The notes: generated from the letters alone by a model not told the origin. DNA of 64,000 nucleotides from Gardnerella vaginalis (GCF_001563665.1 NZ_KQ961857.1:174740-238739); one strand, 5' to 3'; positions 50,101 through 56,964 are shown, counted from the first letter of the stretch. Translations and numbers: made by a program.

Positions 50101-53100
50101 ACCTGAATAGGCATAACCTGAGTATTACTGGTATCAGCTGTAATCAGACGCTGATTATCTTTTAACTCGTATGTATTATTTGGATCACTATCAGGATTAT
50201 CACTAATTTTAAGCTTGTGATTATTACCCACTACACGGAATTTAGGGTCAGCAAATTCTTTTTTAGTAAAACGAAATGGAGGAGTATCACGAAACTCTAT
50301 TCCCCCTGCATATCCAATACGCCACCCAAGAGAGCCTGTATCATCATTAAAATCTAATTCATTTACATTAGGCCAAATATCAGTAAGACTTTGACCATAA
50401 CGAACATTTACGCGGTAACCTTTGTGGTTAATTGTATTGTTATCCTCATATTCGTTTACTTCATCATACTTCTCTGAGCAATTGCCGCCGCCAGCATAGC
50501 AATAAATAGTTGTTTTGCCGTCTTTGTCTTTTCTTTTTATAGCAGCATTGTTTAAACGCTCAGCATCTTCTGAAGATTTAAGTACAGCAGGCTTAGCAAA
50601 AATAAGCTCGTACTCTTTGCGGTCGTAAACTAAATCAAAAGTATTATCTAAGTCGTTAGCAGAAAGCTTATTGCTTGTATTATTAGTATCTTTTGTGAAT
50701 CTTTTAGTAAGCTTCTTATTCACATGGAAGTAGCGCGTGAATAAATCCTTACCATTGTTTTTAGAATCACCAGGATGCTCAGTATCATACCCTTCTAAGC
50801 TTGTTACAGGCGTTTCGTTCATCCAGTTGAACTTTGCAATTAAGCCATCCTTATGGTCAGCATTTTTGCCTTGCAGCTCTTCTCTAGTTAAACCGAGTTC
50901 CGGGTCCTCTACATAATCATCTACGCTTGCGCCATTAAGCTTACTAGTATCCTTAGCAACGCCAGCATCATCCATATTATTAAGCGCAACTTCACTGTCT
51001 GTCTTAACATTCTTGCGCTCAACAAGACCAACAAAGTCGTAGTTTTTAAGCGAATCCGGATGCTCTTTATCAACCAAATCTGCCTTTTGCACCCACACGT
51101 TCACGCGGTAGCTGGTAGTATTGTTCGCTTCCCAATTAGCGCGAAATTGCACATTGTGATCCGGCATCTTATAGTCACCAAGAGAAACAATAGTATTATC
51201 AGCATAAAGCGGATCACTCTTTTTGCTAGGATCGACTACAGACCAACCCTTAAACGTGTATCCGCGCTTAGTTGGATCTTTAACTGGTGGTACAAGTTGC
51301 TGGTAATACACTTTTTGAGCAGTAACATCCGTGCCACCATCAGTGTCGTAAGTAACATCGTAAGCCTTACGGTAGTAGCGAAGGTTCAAAATCAGCTTGT
51401 CGCTTTCACTATCCGAATCCGAAAGCGGTGAGCTAATAAGATTGTGCTCTGGTTCGTAGCCTGGAATATACAAAGCTATAGCGCTCACATCTGAGCCAAC
51501 AGTGCCAGTAACTTCAGTGACGTGAATAGGATCCCCGTCCTTATATTCGTACTTTTTTGTTACAGGATCCTTCACTCTGTGCTTTGGTATAATAACCTTA
51601 CCAATACCAAGATTTGCAGCTTCCTTAAACTCGTTCTTATTGTCAATTTGCTGCAACAAGTGACGCACATAGTACTTAGCTGTTTTAGGAGCGTAGTTGA
51701 TGTTCAACTCGCCGTAGTACTGAATGCCATCGTCTGAACCCGACTGCGAAGACGATGTATTCTGCGAAGTTTGCGCACTATTGTTGCTTTCAACAGCCTG
51801 CCTTCTCTTCACAGCGTATTCTTTAATAAGATTTTTGTCTATACGCAAGTAGCGAACAGCATCCGCATCCGTGCCATCGTCAATAACGTACTTGCCTTCG
51901 CTGTTTATAATGTAGTACTTGTATGTGCCTGAATGATATACGGACGGGCGGTATCCAGCAGACTTTGGAAGCTTAATATAGTCATACTTGCCATTTTTGC
52001 CAAGATTATCGAAGTCGTCTTTATCAATCGTAAGCTCATACGGCTGCACAAGCTGCTTATTCGCAGCGCCACCAATAGTGTAGCGAATTTGCAAATTGTA
52101 CGTTACTTCCGGCTTTTTGTCGGTTTGTACCTGTTCGTTGGCAGTTTGTTGGTCATCAGCCGTTGGATTCTGCTCATTCGGCTTAATTACCTGGCTATTT
52201 GGATCAGTTGCTGTGTTTGTTGCACCAGCGTTTGGAGTGCCAGTGGACGGTGTGCCAGTGGACGGTGTGCCAGCGTTCGATGTAGAAGCAGGTGCAGGAG
52301 CTGGAGCAGGTGCTGAAGGCGCAGCGTTTGTATTTTCGCTTGAACTGTTTGTATTTTCGCTTGAGCCGCTTGCATTTGAACCTTGTGTAGTTGGATTTTC
52401 TGCACTTTGCCCTTGCGTACCTTGCCCCTGCGTATTGCCATTGCCGTCTGCACTTGGTCTCGCTGTACTTCCAGCATCAGCATTAGATCCTGTACTAGCA
52501 GAAATAGGAGCAGATGATGCAGGCGCATTATTTGCAGATGGCTCAGTCGTATTATCTGCAGTGGCATCAGACGTAGATTCAGGCTGCGCGTTTTCACCAT
52601 TTTCAGGCTTCACACTTGAATTCTGCTCAGTTGTAGGCTGCGCACTTGCTTGCTTATTATCCTCTTTATCCTCTGAATGATTTTCAGACGTATTATTTGC
52701 AGCGCGTTGATTCTCAATTGCCCGAGCTTTAAGAGCTTGATTTTCCGCTGAGCGCACAGAGTTCAAAACACGATTATTGTCTAAATCTGTAGAATTATCA
52801 TCTTGATCAAGATTCTCAACATGCTCATCATTCTTATACAAGTTAGCAAGTTTAGACTGTTTAGCATACTCAAGTTTTTTAGCTTCGATATCTTTGCGAG
52901 CAATCTGCACTAATCTCTTAGTTTGTGCGCTCTGATTGCGAACTCCAGCACCCCAGCGAAGCATATTAAGCTCTTTAGATTGAGCGTTATTCTTACCTGC
53001 ACTGCTAACAATATGAGCCTCGGGAGTTTCATCATGCTTATTAGCTTGTAATGCTGCAGCTGAAACTGTTGGCAGCATCATTGCCAAAGTAGAAGCAACA

Positions 53101-53213
53101 GCAACGCCTGCAACACCGCGATGTAAAGCACTAGAAGTACTCTCAGACTTAGCTTTTTCAGCCTTGCGGAGTTGCTTTTTGTATGCTTCACTGTGCAAAC
53201 CTTTACGACCCAC
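44142..53213 (-). CDS. Giant LASTG-anchored surface protein with InlB-type and Rib-like modules
   Basis: 3023 residues. A signal peptide (hydrophobic segment about residues 30-52, cleavage near VSAAA) leads into a Ser/Asn/Thr/Pro-rich stalk to about residue 360. Then come InlB-type B repeats (for example VTYDTDGGTDVTAQ with RGYTFKGWSVVD; others with YVFKGWALDQ, FDFYGWELV), Rib-like modules (ATFDSTPGLHKIKVQVK), five helical repeats of about 50 residues near 2480-2750, a final beta domain, LASTG at 2985-2989, a membrane segment and RHRRKDLK. It is a likely adhesin. The start is GTG at 53213, with AGGAG 7 bases upstream; the GTG at 53237 lacks such a site. Confidence 0.9.
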   Translation of the reverse strand: MGRKGLHSEAYKKQLRKAEKAKSESTSSALHRGVAGVAVASTLAMMLPTVSAAALQANKHDETPEAHIVSSAGKNNAQSKELNMLRWGAGVRNQSAQTKRLVQIARKDIEAKKLEYAKQSKLANLYKNDEHVENLDQDDNSTDLDNNRVLNSVRSAENQALKARAIENQRAANNTSENHSEDKEDNKQASAQPTTEQNSSVKPENGENAQPESTSDATADNTTEPSANNAPASSAPISASTGSNADAGSTARPSADGNGNTQGQGTQGQSAENPTTQGSNASGSSENTNSSSENTNAAPSAPAPAPAPASTSNAGTPSTGTPSTGTPNAGATNTATDPNSQVIKPNEQNPTADDQQTANEQVQTDKKPEVTYNLQIRYTIGGAANKQLVQPYELTIDKDDFDNLGKNGKYDYIKLPKSAGYRPSVYHSGTYKYYIINSEGKYVIDDGTDADAVRYLRIDKNLIKEYAVKRRQAVESNNSAQTSQNTSSSQSGSDDGIQYYGELNINYAPKTAKYYVRHLLQQIDNKNEFKEAANLGIGKVIIPKHRVKDPVTKKYEYKDGDPIHVTEVTGTVGSDVSAIALYIPGYEPEHNLISSPLSDSDSESDKLILNLRYYRKAYDVTYDTDGGTDVTAQKVYYQQLVPPVKDPTKRGYTFKGWSVVDPSKKSDPLYADNTIVSLGDYKMPDHNVQFRANWEANNTTSYRVNVWVQKADLVDKEHPDSLKNYDFVGLVERKNVKTDSEVALNNMDDAGVAKDTSKLNGASVDDYVEDPELGLTREELQGKNADHKDGLIAKFNWMNETPVTSLEGYDTEHPGDSKNNGKDLFTRYFHVNKKLTKRFTKDTNNTSNKLSANDLDNTFDLVYDRKEYELIFAKPAVLKSSEDAERLNNAAIKRKDKDGKTTIYCYAGGGNCSEKYDEVNEYEDNNTINHKGYRVNVRYGQSLTDIWPNVNELDFNDDTGSLGWRIGYAGGIEFRDTPPFRFTKKEFADPKFRVVGNNHKLKISDNPDSDPNNTYELKDNQRLITADTSNTQVMPIQVIIEKQSIASAKKHKKGDTISDDDYVLSTDSYSKDDTSSTEYPHKSSFIAGFNSVDKEKRIETHESDDFDDTLLSDLYSHSIEYKKNGEKDWDDLDDDVKEAFKKEYNVGFRNHLAGGGEDSQEYEENGYLVFKYNRQSYDVQFYNADGNAIKDGDVAAIESLPFEYSLTKRGKKDLKGEDKELYGKDTSYDASVTKDDANDTSKKLDGKYTFTLNGINYSIIRPDYLPKDYVFKGWALDQAGTRFINGEDKDITVPVNGIKLYAAWGLPTNIQHTVTLDYQMHEIGEDGKEGPNVIKTFMCNHNDPIHENDIKIPVRKGFDFYGWELVKKGNEVVEANTPYAFGNKVVEDITLRAVWVQDTRYNGTFTHIFLKPGYTFADYNNAADDTAKKAMVDHVSTQTVSGLREHLRYNAEAVYSDETHFPDKHFTSFEASSDETDNTGEFVYQTYNTRKYRVRYVTIENGKEKDLLPESEVSSVNRKYDVAFYKPIEGFMPRTTQQKVLYRIGKDGKQIGEDTFKFVYDDVRVLKRQDDAQHRPDHYTRYVFKVADNQSSMGSVVDWQGNNVADGSALVYDAIKGTKAYQMPLPTVEAKPGFEFDEWTSKIGSSAPGSTELQYSTGVNRLPIRSEEQNSPEVIYIAKFKLKAPVAAAPQVLTPLENISTESGESAKKLITNADEYPEGATFSFADGATFDSTPGLHKIKVQVKLEGNTAEAEVLYRVLPDLVYKSDWDKFKTSDYGSKHEQEYAPITFTGKNDEGTIIGHDTTGTTPSTDVTTTLTAYVYKGKQVRIRVPQAFGKDHSENNYHYVFKGWATKVVQPTPAEPKPEQKYDIDSEGRYKDVKVDDNSGKTYTAVYKRIDYFSSSSDGGEVPKDAVVAIFKPAPGRLWKDGTSGPKVFYVKKGTDISNIPYSSSDSTNALVRLKENLTNATGTWKRSSMLNDGKKLAEVKDVADVTGEWKDGWKVNESFQEFVADQKDWTEPAVQTDYLVAVQDDADSLPKLTDFITNMPELKAEAALKDGVEDIKVEYDLPTEAEKNKFKQKMLKKPALYTVPLKVTIKYNDAADYKTYKLVGRLKVLYKLMYPDSLPKENTQGTDQTGANAERKLVFDKTKYVEVKFINAKSDTESPNGKGEFAEGSRTLYYAYKDSASGVRAPQVIGKDYDAKGYHYEFQGWEIQEDTTFVTNTATSVPVMTLFAAMTPSTTTVPNPQKVKLYSSAEIASRKFARNTNIVPHYKLVKNVIDASTQEEIPDGYVATIFLPGFGRTWADGSYKPKLLYIRHGKDKEDNIKFAQKVASDTAAKLSGFTKWQMYNARGDKSNILLHDNWNISKPRIFVAEQNSVDDVKIPETVIGVGESITNVNKLVHNTDPKVSVSIDDSSTVDVSKPGISTIMVNVTKPTDEIDKTTGKQKTVTTKLPVRVYVLPKVIANNDLPAKGTAAAKFIEKNYTKVTYVAGDGGSLQKSPLGNAGNKPVSVYWVRNNANGFQMPIPDVLADNGYVFKNWTSITTETPADPADQRKATEEEREALARMAKIDGMHYVAKLISDSRNSTLAALQNMLNEARKSRAEQEAYNVYNAKREELAQVAERKGNTDLASEIRGSHDSLQKIKDQLVKNGIDVDEVIEQLHEKALFAKIAKEAGKSWLAKQISNSKRSSIEALKNLMREAGIDIAEYNKITFDKKKEALAQVADINGLHYVASIIRASHESSLEAFKNLIKSANPDVKIPDFTANEEDYASEEQRELLIQIAEENDKPDIAAKIRLLRSSTLQDLKKLFKDAGVDLYAIPAAKPKHETTITANFELMKTMNFTFRSSAVSGVPATFTLANLTDNSSGNTIVRVDRNDFVINKLNPITNGSNGLTPSCNGTTCTISGTPKIVDGTPKVEVTFTTIDQYGRKANITVYIDIVNSSEQTYIPDTNTQTTVVETSVKQQKQQKQQEVESKDQLASTGSDVYSVLNIASLSSILVALGFAVNISRHRRKDLK
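52190..52620 (-). repeat. Ser/Ala/Pro/Thr-rich coding repeats in the adhesin stalk
   Basis: Short DNA repeats such as ccagtggacggtgtg (twice) and tgtattttcgcttga (twice) encode the stalk. The long open frames on the opposite strand are consequences of this bias. Confidence 0.7.
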
Positions 53214-53472
53214 CGTTCTTCTCCTTAGAACAACCACTTTTAAAGTAAATAAACACTATACTCTTAAGTTCACTCTATACTTAAGTTCGCTATGCTTAAG
53301 TTCGCCATGTTCAAGCCAGTGCGTAACTATAGCCCATACACACTGCACTAGTATACAGTATACATGCAAAAAATAAACATTTGTTTATATTGCACTCACA
53401 TGTAATAAAATAAATGGTAGCGAATAATTACTAATAACTTAAACATAACATATCGCAAACATGTCCTTGAGT

Positions 53473-53488
53473 ATTATACCTCCCCCCC
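53473..53488 (-). promoter_or_regulatory. Candidate phase-variable promoter of the giant adhesin
   Basis: On the minus strand a perfect TATAAT (53473-53478) follows a run of 7 G (53482-53488) after AGG. A TTTACA lies farther upstream with a 21-base spacer including the G-run, so loss of a few G would approach the ideal 17. It would give a leader of about 250 nt. Confidence 0.5.
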
Positions 53489-53639
53489 AAGCATATTTTT
53501 GTAAATTATATATTTATATTAATTTTTCAGTAGCAACGAATTGCAACTACGCATGAAATAATCAGCCATACGCAAAATATTTAACTACATACAAAATAAT
53601 CAACTAAGCATGAAATGTTTAACACAACATGAAATAATT

Positions 53640-53860
53640 AACCACACATTACAACCCACATGACAACCCACACCATCCACATACATAGCATCTTTACCAC
53701 ACATTACAACCCACATGACAACCCTCATCACAACCCTCATCACAACCCACATCACAACCCACACGGTAACAGCCACACATAACAACCAACGCGTAATAAC
53801 CCACATCACAACCATGCATCGCAACCCACATGACAACCCACATGACAACCATGCATAAAA
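53640..53860. repeat. Tandem repeats of 10-12 bp between adhesin and ssrA
   Basis: Many copies of cacaacccacat, acatgacaaccc and catcacaaccct follow one another. A frame across them encodes only Val/Met/Cys/Trp-rich repeats and is rejected as a gene. Confidence 0.7.
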
Positions 53861-53932
53861 TGTTGTATTATGAAAAAGTGTGATTTAATGCATAAAAGTT
53901 TTGTATTATAACAACGTATAAAATATTTGCAT

Positions 53933-53938
53933 TATAAT
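53933..53938 (+). promoter_or_regulatory. -10 box of ssrA
   Basis: TATAAT lies 24 bases before the mature tmRNA 5' end. No good -35 is visible, and the 5' end would then be made by processing. Confidence 0.45.
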
Positions 53939-53961
53939 GACGATTATTTGAAAATTCAAAA

Positions 53962-54355
53962 GGGGTCGATCGGTTTCGACGGTGATCTGTTCGCCGCGGG
54001 GAAGCGTGCCGAGAATGCGAAAGTCCACTCGTAAACGTCCTTTCGCAAAAGAATAAGTGCTAAATCTAATCGCACTGAGTTCGCTCTCGCTGCCTGAGCT
54101 TCGCGCCAGGATTAACCAGTGAGCAGCTGCTCCGTTCACCCACTCACGTCTTCGGAGTGGTGCTGAACGTCATTAGAAGACTTGCTTGAATTGCCGAGCT
54201 GCAGGGCAATTCAGGGACTTTTACTGTAGATATGCTCGCCATGAATTGTCTGCGATAACATGGGGGCAGAAAAACTGCCGAACGGCAAGCAGACTACGCA
54301 CGTAGAAGACCGAGGGTACGGTCACCGGACCGGGGTTCAATTCCCCGCGACTCCA
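53962..54355 (+). ncRNA. ssrA: Transfer-messenger RNA (tmRNA)
   Basis: The 5' GGGGTCG (53962-53968) pairs with CGACTCC (54348-54354), forming the tRNA-like acceptor; the T arm is GGGGTTCAATTCCCC. The tag frame starts at GCT 54059 and encodes AKSNRTEFALAA, ending at TGA 54095-54097. It rescues stalled ribosomes and marks proteins for proteolysis. The tag matches the one I recall for bifidobacteria. CCA is not encoded. Its 3' end doubles as an attachment site: the last bases are repeated at 56457-56482. Confidence 0.97.
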
Positions 54356-54364
54356 CAAACGCAA
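54339..54364. repeat. attL: ssrA 3'-end direct repeat
   Basis: 26 bp beginning aattccccgcgactcc, identical to 56457-56482. It spans the tRNA-like T-arm/acceptor end of ssrA, a common integration target. Confidence 0.85.
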
Positions 54365-54376
54365 TGAGTAAATAAA

Positions 54377-54407
54377 GAGTCCCGAACAATCGAGGTGTCC
54401 GGGACTC
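54377..54407 (-). terminator. Hairpin at the left end of the element
   Basis: gagtcccg (54377-54384) and cgggactc (54400-54407) enclose a 15-nt loop. A T-rich stretch follows only on the minus strand, so it probably stops leftward transcripts before ssrA. The loop sequence recurs inverted at 55270-55286. Confidence 0.6.
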
Positions 54408-54433
54408 ACTACCCACTATACTGCAGGCTCATT

Positions 54434-54580
54434 ATGAAATTAGACGCAATAGTATCAGCTATATTCTCACTTGTTATTATCGCTGGAATATGGTGCCATT
54501 TTTCGCCTTGGCTTATAACCGGCTGTGCTGTAATCAGTGCCGTATGCGCGTTAGACGCTGGAAGAAAGCGTAAAAAGTAA
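54434..54580 (+). CDS. Small membrane protein (left copy)
   Basis: 48 residues with two hydrophobic stretches (about 4-20 and 25-40) and a basic C-terminus GRKRKK. I do not recognise a family. Its position one base before an HTH gene mirrors the arrangement on the opposite strand at 54873-55034, and the C-terminal regions (AVISAVCALDAG versus AVLSLALAYRAG) are similar, so the two are probably diverged duplicates. Confidence 0.5.
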   Translation: MKLDAIVSAIFSLVIIAGIWCHFSPWLITGCAVISAVCALDAGRKRKK

Positions 54581-54581
54581 C

Positions 54582-54785
54582 ATGAATGAGCGTTATTTGA
54601 GTTATACGGAAGTTGCTAAGCTTATTTGCGTAAAAACTAGTACGCTTGACAACTACGATTTTCCAGATCCAGACGCGTTTATTGGTCGCACTCACGGCTG
54701 TAAGGGCGTCCGCCATGCCCCGGACGGCTCGCGTTCCAAGCTTCAATATTCTCACGTTTCCAACCGCGCGCCTTGCCAACCATAG
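54582..54785 (+). pseudogene. HTH/excisionase-like gene (left copy), broken at the inverted junction
   Basis: The first 40 codons (YLSYTEVAKL... DFPDPDAFIGRTHGCK) align with the opposite-strand HTH protein (YMSFTDIANYL... NLPEPDAMVGKARGWK). After about base 54700 the frame reads antisense through that second gene, giving an unrelated tail. The natural C-terminus (ENIEAWNASRPGHGG in the other copy) is missing. It could still yield a 67-residue protein. Confidence 0.6.
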
Positions 54786-54876
54786 CATCTGGCTCTGGTA
54801 AGTTATAATGTGCTAAAGCTCCTTTTGTAACATTTAAATAATTTGCTATATCAGTAAAACTCATGTACGTTATCAT
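54679..54876 (-). CDS. Helix-turn-helix protein, excisionase/AlpA-like (right copy)
   Basis: 65 residues. The start SFTDIANYLNVTKGALAHY fits an HTH; the following PEPDAMVGKARGWKRENIEAW resembles the wing of small Xis/AlpA-type regulators. The ATG overlaps the stop of the upstream membrane protein (ATGA) and has GGAGG 9 bases before it, so translation is coupled. The last 10 residues run into the inverted junction and may be foreign. It might control excision or the neighbouring genes. Confidence 0.65.
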   Translation of the reverse strand: MITYMSFTDIANYLNVTKGALAHYNLPEPDAMVGKARGWKRENIEAWNASRPGHGGRPYSRECDQ

Positions 54877-55034
54877 TTATCTTCACCTCCAGCTCTATAA
54901 GCTAACGCAAGCGATAATACTGCAAACACAATGCCACTTGCATAATTAACAAACGTTGACGCTATAGCAACGCCTAAGAGTGATGCTGCTGAACTTAACA
55001 CACTCGCAATAATATACAAGTATTTCTTGCTCAT
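54873..55034 (-). CDS. Small membrane protein (right copy)
   Basis: 53 residues from the ATG near 55034 (MSKKYLYIIASVL), with hydrophobic stretches at about 5-25 and 30-47 and tail GGEDK. A longer in-frame start exists at 55127 but would overlap the 30-residue peptide gene. It is coupled to the HTH gene. I do not recognise it; holin-like or host-envelope functions are possible. Confidence 0.5.
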   Translation of the reverse strand: MSKKYLYIIASVLSSAASLLGVAIASTFVNYASGIVFAVLSLALAYRAGGEDK

Positions 55035-55101
55035 AACGTTTTGATGAAGTATCTTGGAAAGTGTGGTTCTAGCCACTACTATTGGTTGGAACCCCTTTTC
55101 T

Positions 55102-55194
55102 TTATCGCTTCTTCTTAAATGTTGCAATGAGTGTTATTACTATTGCTAAGATTTCAAGAATAAGCTTTATGATTTCCAAGATATCTTTCATCAT
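55102..55194 (-). CDS. 30-residue amphipathic peptide, type I toxin- or holin-like
   Basis: MMKDILEIIKLILEIL then IVITLIATF and KKKR: one hydrophobic helix with periodic charges and a basic end. It is preceded by AAAGGAGG, the best ribosome site in the element; spacing favours the second ATG (55191). Size and layout resemble small membrane toxins such as TxpA-like peptides, but I cannot assign a family. No antisense RNA is visible by eye. It lies first in the leftward order peptide, membrane protein, HTH. Confidence 0.5.
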   Translation of the reverse strand: MMKDILEIIKLILEILAIVITLIATFKKKR

Positions 55195-55295
55195 CCTCCT
55201 TTCTTCTATTGATTACAATATTATTATAACATAATAATTATAATAAAGTAAAGAAATTCTGATTCCCAAGACACCTCGACTGTTCGAAATTTTAT

Positions 55296-55772
55296 CTAAT
55301 AATTAAATTCATTCGATAATAAATGTGCGTGCGAGCGTAACTGTTCAGCTAAACTCGCACGCGCAATCTTACCTTCAACAATATTCTGAATCCACTTATA
55401 TAAAGCATTGTCAAAAGGATTTACACTATCCTCAATATCAAGAATAATCCCATTATTGCGAAGTAAAGCTACACACGTTAATACTGTCGTACGCTTATTC
55501 GCATCAGGGAAAATATGATCTTTGGCAAGATGCGTAGCAAAATCAGCAATTTGGTCAAAAATATCCGTATAATTATTTCGATCGGCTGGAGGTCTATCAA
55601 AAATAATCGCAAATGAAGAATACAAAACATTTTCAACACTGCCCTGAACTTCTTGCTTAACAGTAGCCAGTCCTTGGCTTGTATCAACAATCTCTCGTTG
55701 AATAGAACACACTATTCCTGCGAAGGCAATAATCTGTTCCTCGTCCCAAACAAGAGCATCATACTGGCTCAT
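55296..55772 (-). CDS. Doc/Fic-family toxin
   Basis: 158 residues. The Fic motif is Doc-like: HIFPDANKR at 86-94 (catalytic H86, phosphate loop D90-R94). Doc phosphorylates EF-Tu and halts translation; other Fic enzymes AMPylate. Its ATG overlaps the stop of the upstream DUF4065 gene by 4 bases, so the pair is translationally coupled, as expected for a toxin-antitoxin operon. There is no Phd homologue. Confidence 0.9.
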   Translation of the reverse strand: MSQYDALVWDEEQIIAFAGIVCSIQREIVDTSQGLATVKQEVQGSVENVLYSSFAIIFDRPPADRNNYTDIFDQIADFATHLAKDHIFPDANKRTTVLTCVALLRNNGIILDIEDSVNPFDNALYKWIQNIVEGKIARASLAEQLRSHAHLLSNEFNY

Positions 55773-56281
55773 GCGTCACCAAGGATACGCAAAGTATTTG
55801 GATACTGTTTTTTTACAGCATCTACAGCACTAATAAACGTATTTTTCTTAGCAGGATACGAAGTAACATCTGACGATTGCAGAATATTCTGTACAAGAAT
55901 CGGTTTATTGCGCGATGCATCATACACATTATGCCACGCACCGCCAGCACGATGAGCATAATTTACTAAATCAAACGCATTCATCCAAGCATATTTTTCA
56001 ACAACAGTATCTACAATGCAATCAGCATACTGGCTGGTTTCATGATTAGGCGCATTGAAAATACGATTTCGCCCAAACTGCTTAAACTCGTTATAAACAC
56101 TAGGTTCTACAGGACCATATTCCCAAGCTTGAATCTCATCCGTAAACAGCGGACACTCAGGATTATTACGCAACGATTCCACCTGCGCAAAATATACTAG
56201 TTTATTCAAAGTGAGATTGGTTAATGCTAGAGTTTTTCCATATCGATCAATAAAAATTGATGCTATATCTAAAGCTTTCAT
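55769..56281 (-). CDS. Panacea (DUF4065/SocA-like) domain antitoxin
   Basis: 170 residues. The pattern LTNLTLNKLVYFAQ followed by FTDEIQAWEYGPVEPSVYNEFK is that of the DUF4065 domain of GepA, SocA and the PanA antitoxins. Established work shows this domain neutralising many unrelated toxins. Here it is coupled to a Doc-like toxin. The start is the ATG at 56281, with AAAGGAG 7 bases upstream, instead of an ATG 11 codons earlier. Confidence 0.88.
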   Translation of the reverse strand: MKALDIASIFIDRYGKTLALTNLTLNKLVYFAQVESLRNNPECPLFTDEIQAWEYGPVEPSVYNEFKQFGRNRIFNAPNHETSQYADCIVDTVVEKYAWMNAFDLVNYAHRAGGAWHNVYDASRNKPILVQNILQSSDVTSYPAKKNTFISAVDAVKKQYPNTLRILGDA

Positions 56282-56456
56282 ATTTAATCTCCTTTCAACA
56301 AACTTATTACACATACAAGAGTAAAATATATTTTAAAGAATATCTTGTTAATATTACCACAAAAACTCAAGATAAGGCGATATTGAGCGCATTGGCACTA
56401 AAACGTTATTCTATGAAACTCTTAGAAAAATAAGGCATTAGGGGCTATTAAATGCT

Positions 56457-56482
56457 AATTCCCCGCGACTCCACAAACGCAA
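56457..56482. repeat. attR: duplicate of the ssrA 3' end
   Basis: A perfect 26-bp copy of 54339-54364. The next bases start the terminator at 56483-56515. Confidence 0.85.
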
Positions 56483-56515
56483 AAACGCCACTGCTCAAAC
56501 AGTGGCGTTTTTTGT
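56483..56515 (+). terminator. Rho-independent terminator, probably the original ssrA terminator
   Basis: aacgccactg and cagtggcgtt form a GC-rich stem with a short loop followed by a run of T. It is directly beyond attR, so before insertion it would have followed ssrA. Confidence 0.85.
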
Positions 56516-56964
56516 AGCAAAACCCAATGTTACCAACGCCTTAGACTCAAAAGCTTTTAATATTGAAAATAGGGTTATTTCCCAAAATCCAATGCAGTCA
56601 ACACCTAAATTATTTCCTAAACCAAATGTTTTTAAGAATAACCCAGATTTAGACAATAACTCGTAAAGAACGATACTCCCAAAAACGAAAGCTAGTCATA
56701 CCCTCAAACCAACTCGTTACGAGCTTAAGGGGTAAGAGGAGCCCTAGCTTTCTATGTAATTACACTATTTGATTCTTCCATGTAATTACACTATTTGATT
56801 ATATTATTTGATTACGCTTTAAGCAAATTCAACTAGCAAATACAAAATTCAACTAGCTTAATTCAACTAAAACTAACAACTAGCTGAAGTCAACTAAGAC
56901 CAGCTTAATTCAACTAACAACCAGCTTAATTCAACTAACAACCAGCACACTAACCAAATTCAAC
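56516..56964. repeat. Spacer with hairpin and 21-bp tandem repeats
   Basis: It contains no gene. Around 56685-56752, aagctag and ctagctt arms bracket a structured stretch. From about 56820 to 56965, units of cttaattcaactaacaacc type repeat with a 21-bp period, ending at the YhgE gene stop. Confidence 0.6.

Larger units (their letters stand above)
53214..53961. repeat. Spacer with phase-variable promoter candidate and tandem repeats
   Basis: No gene is supported. From right to left it holds the ssrA promoter region, a tandem-repeat block (about 53640-53860, cacaacccacat and acatgacaaccc units), a C-tract next to a TATAAT box (53473-53488), and cttaagttcgctatg repeats (about 53255-53315) in the adhesin leader. 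Confidence 0.6.
54365..56456. mobile_element. 2.1-kb element integrated in ssrA
   Basis: It is flanked by 26-bp direct repeats. A strong terminator abuts the right repeat and not ssrA itself, as expected if the element split ssrA from its terminator. The contents are all small: two mirrored membrane-protein/HTH modules, a 30-residue peptide gene and a DUF4065-Doc pair. No integrase is present, so it is either a remnant or was moved by an integrase acting in trans. Confidence 0.8.

Noticed and set aside
52096-52680. Plus-strand frames opposite the adhesin stalk
   Set aside because: They arise from the biased Ser/Ala/Thr codons of the real gene on the other strand.
53600-53848. 82-codon leftward gene
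   Set aside because: It is a translation of the tandem repeats only.
54365-56456. Prophage
   Set aside because: No integrase, capsid, terminase or tail genes are present; only small cargo-type genes.
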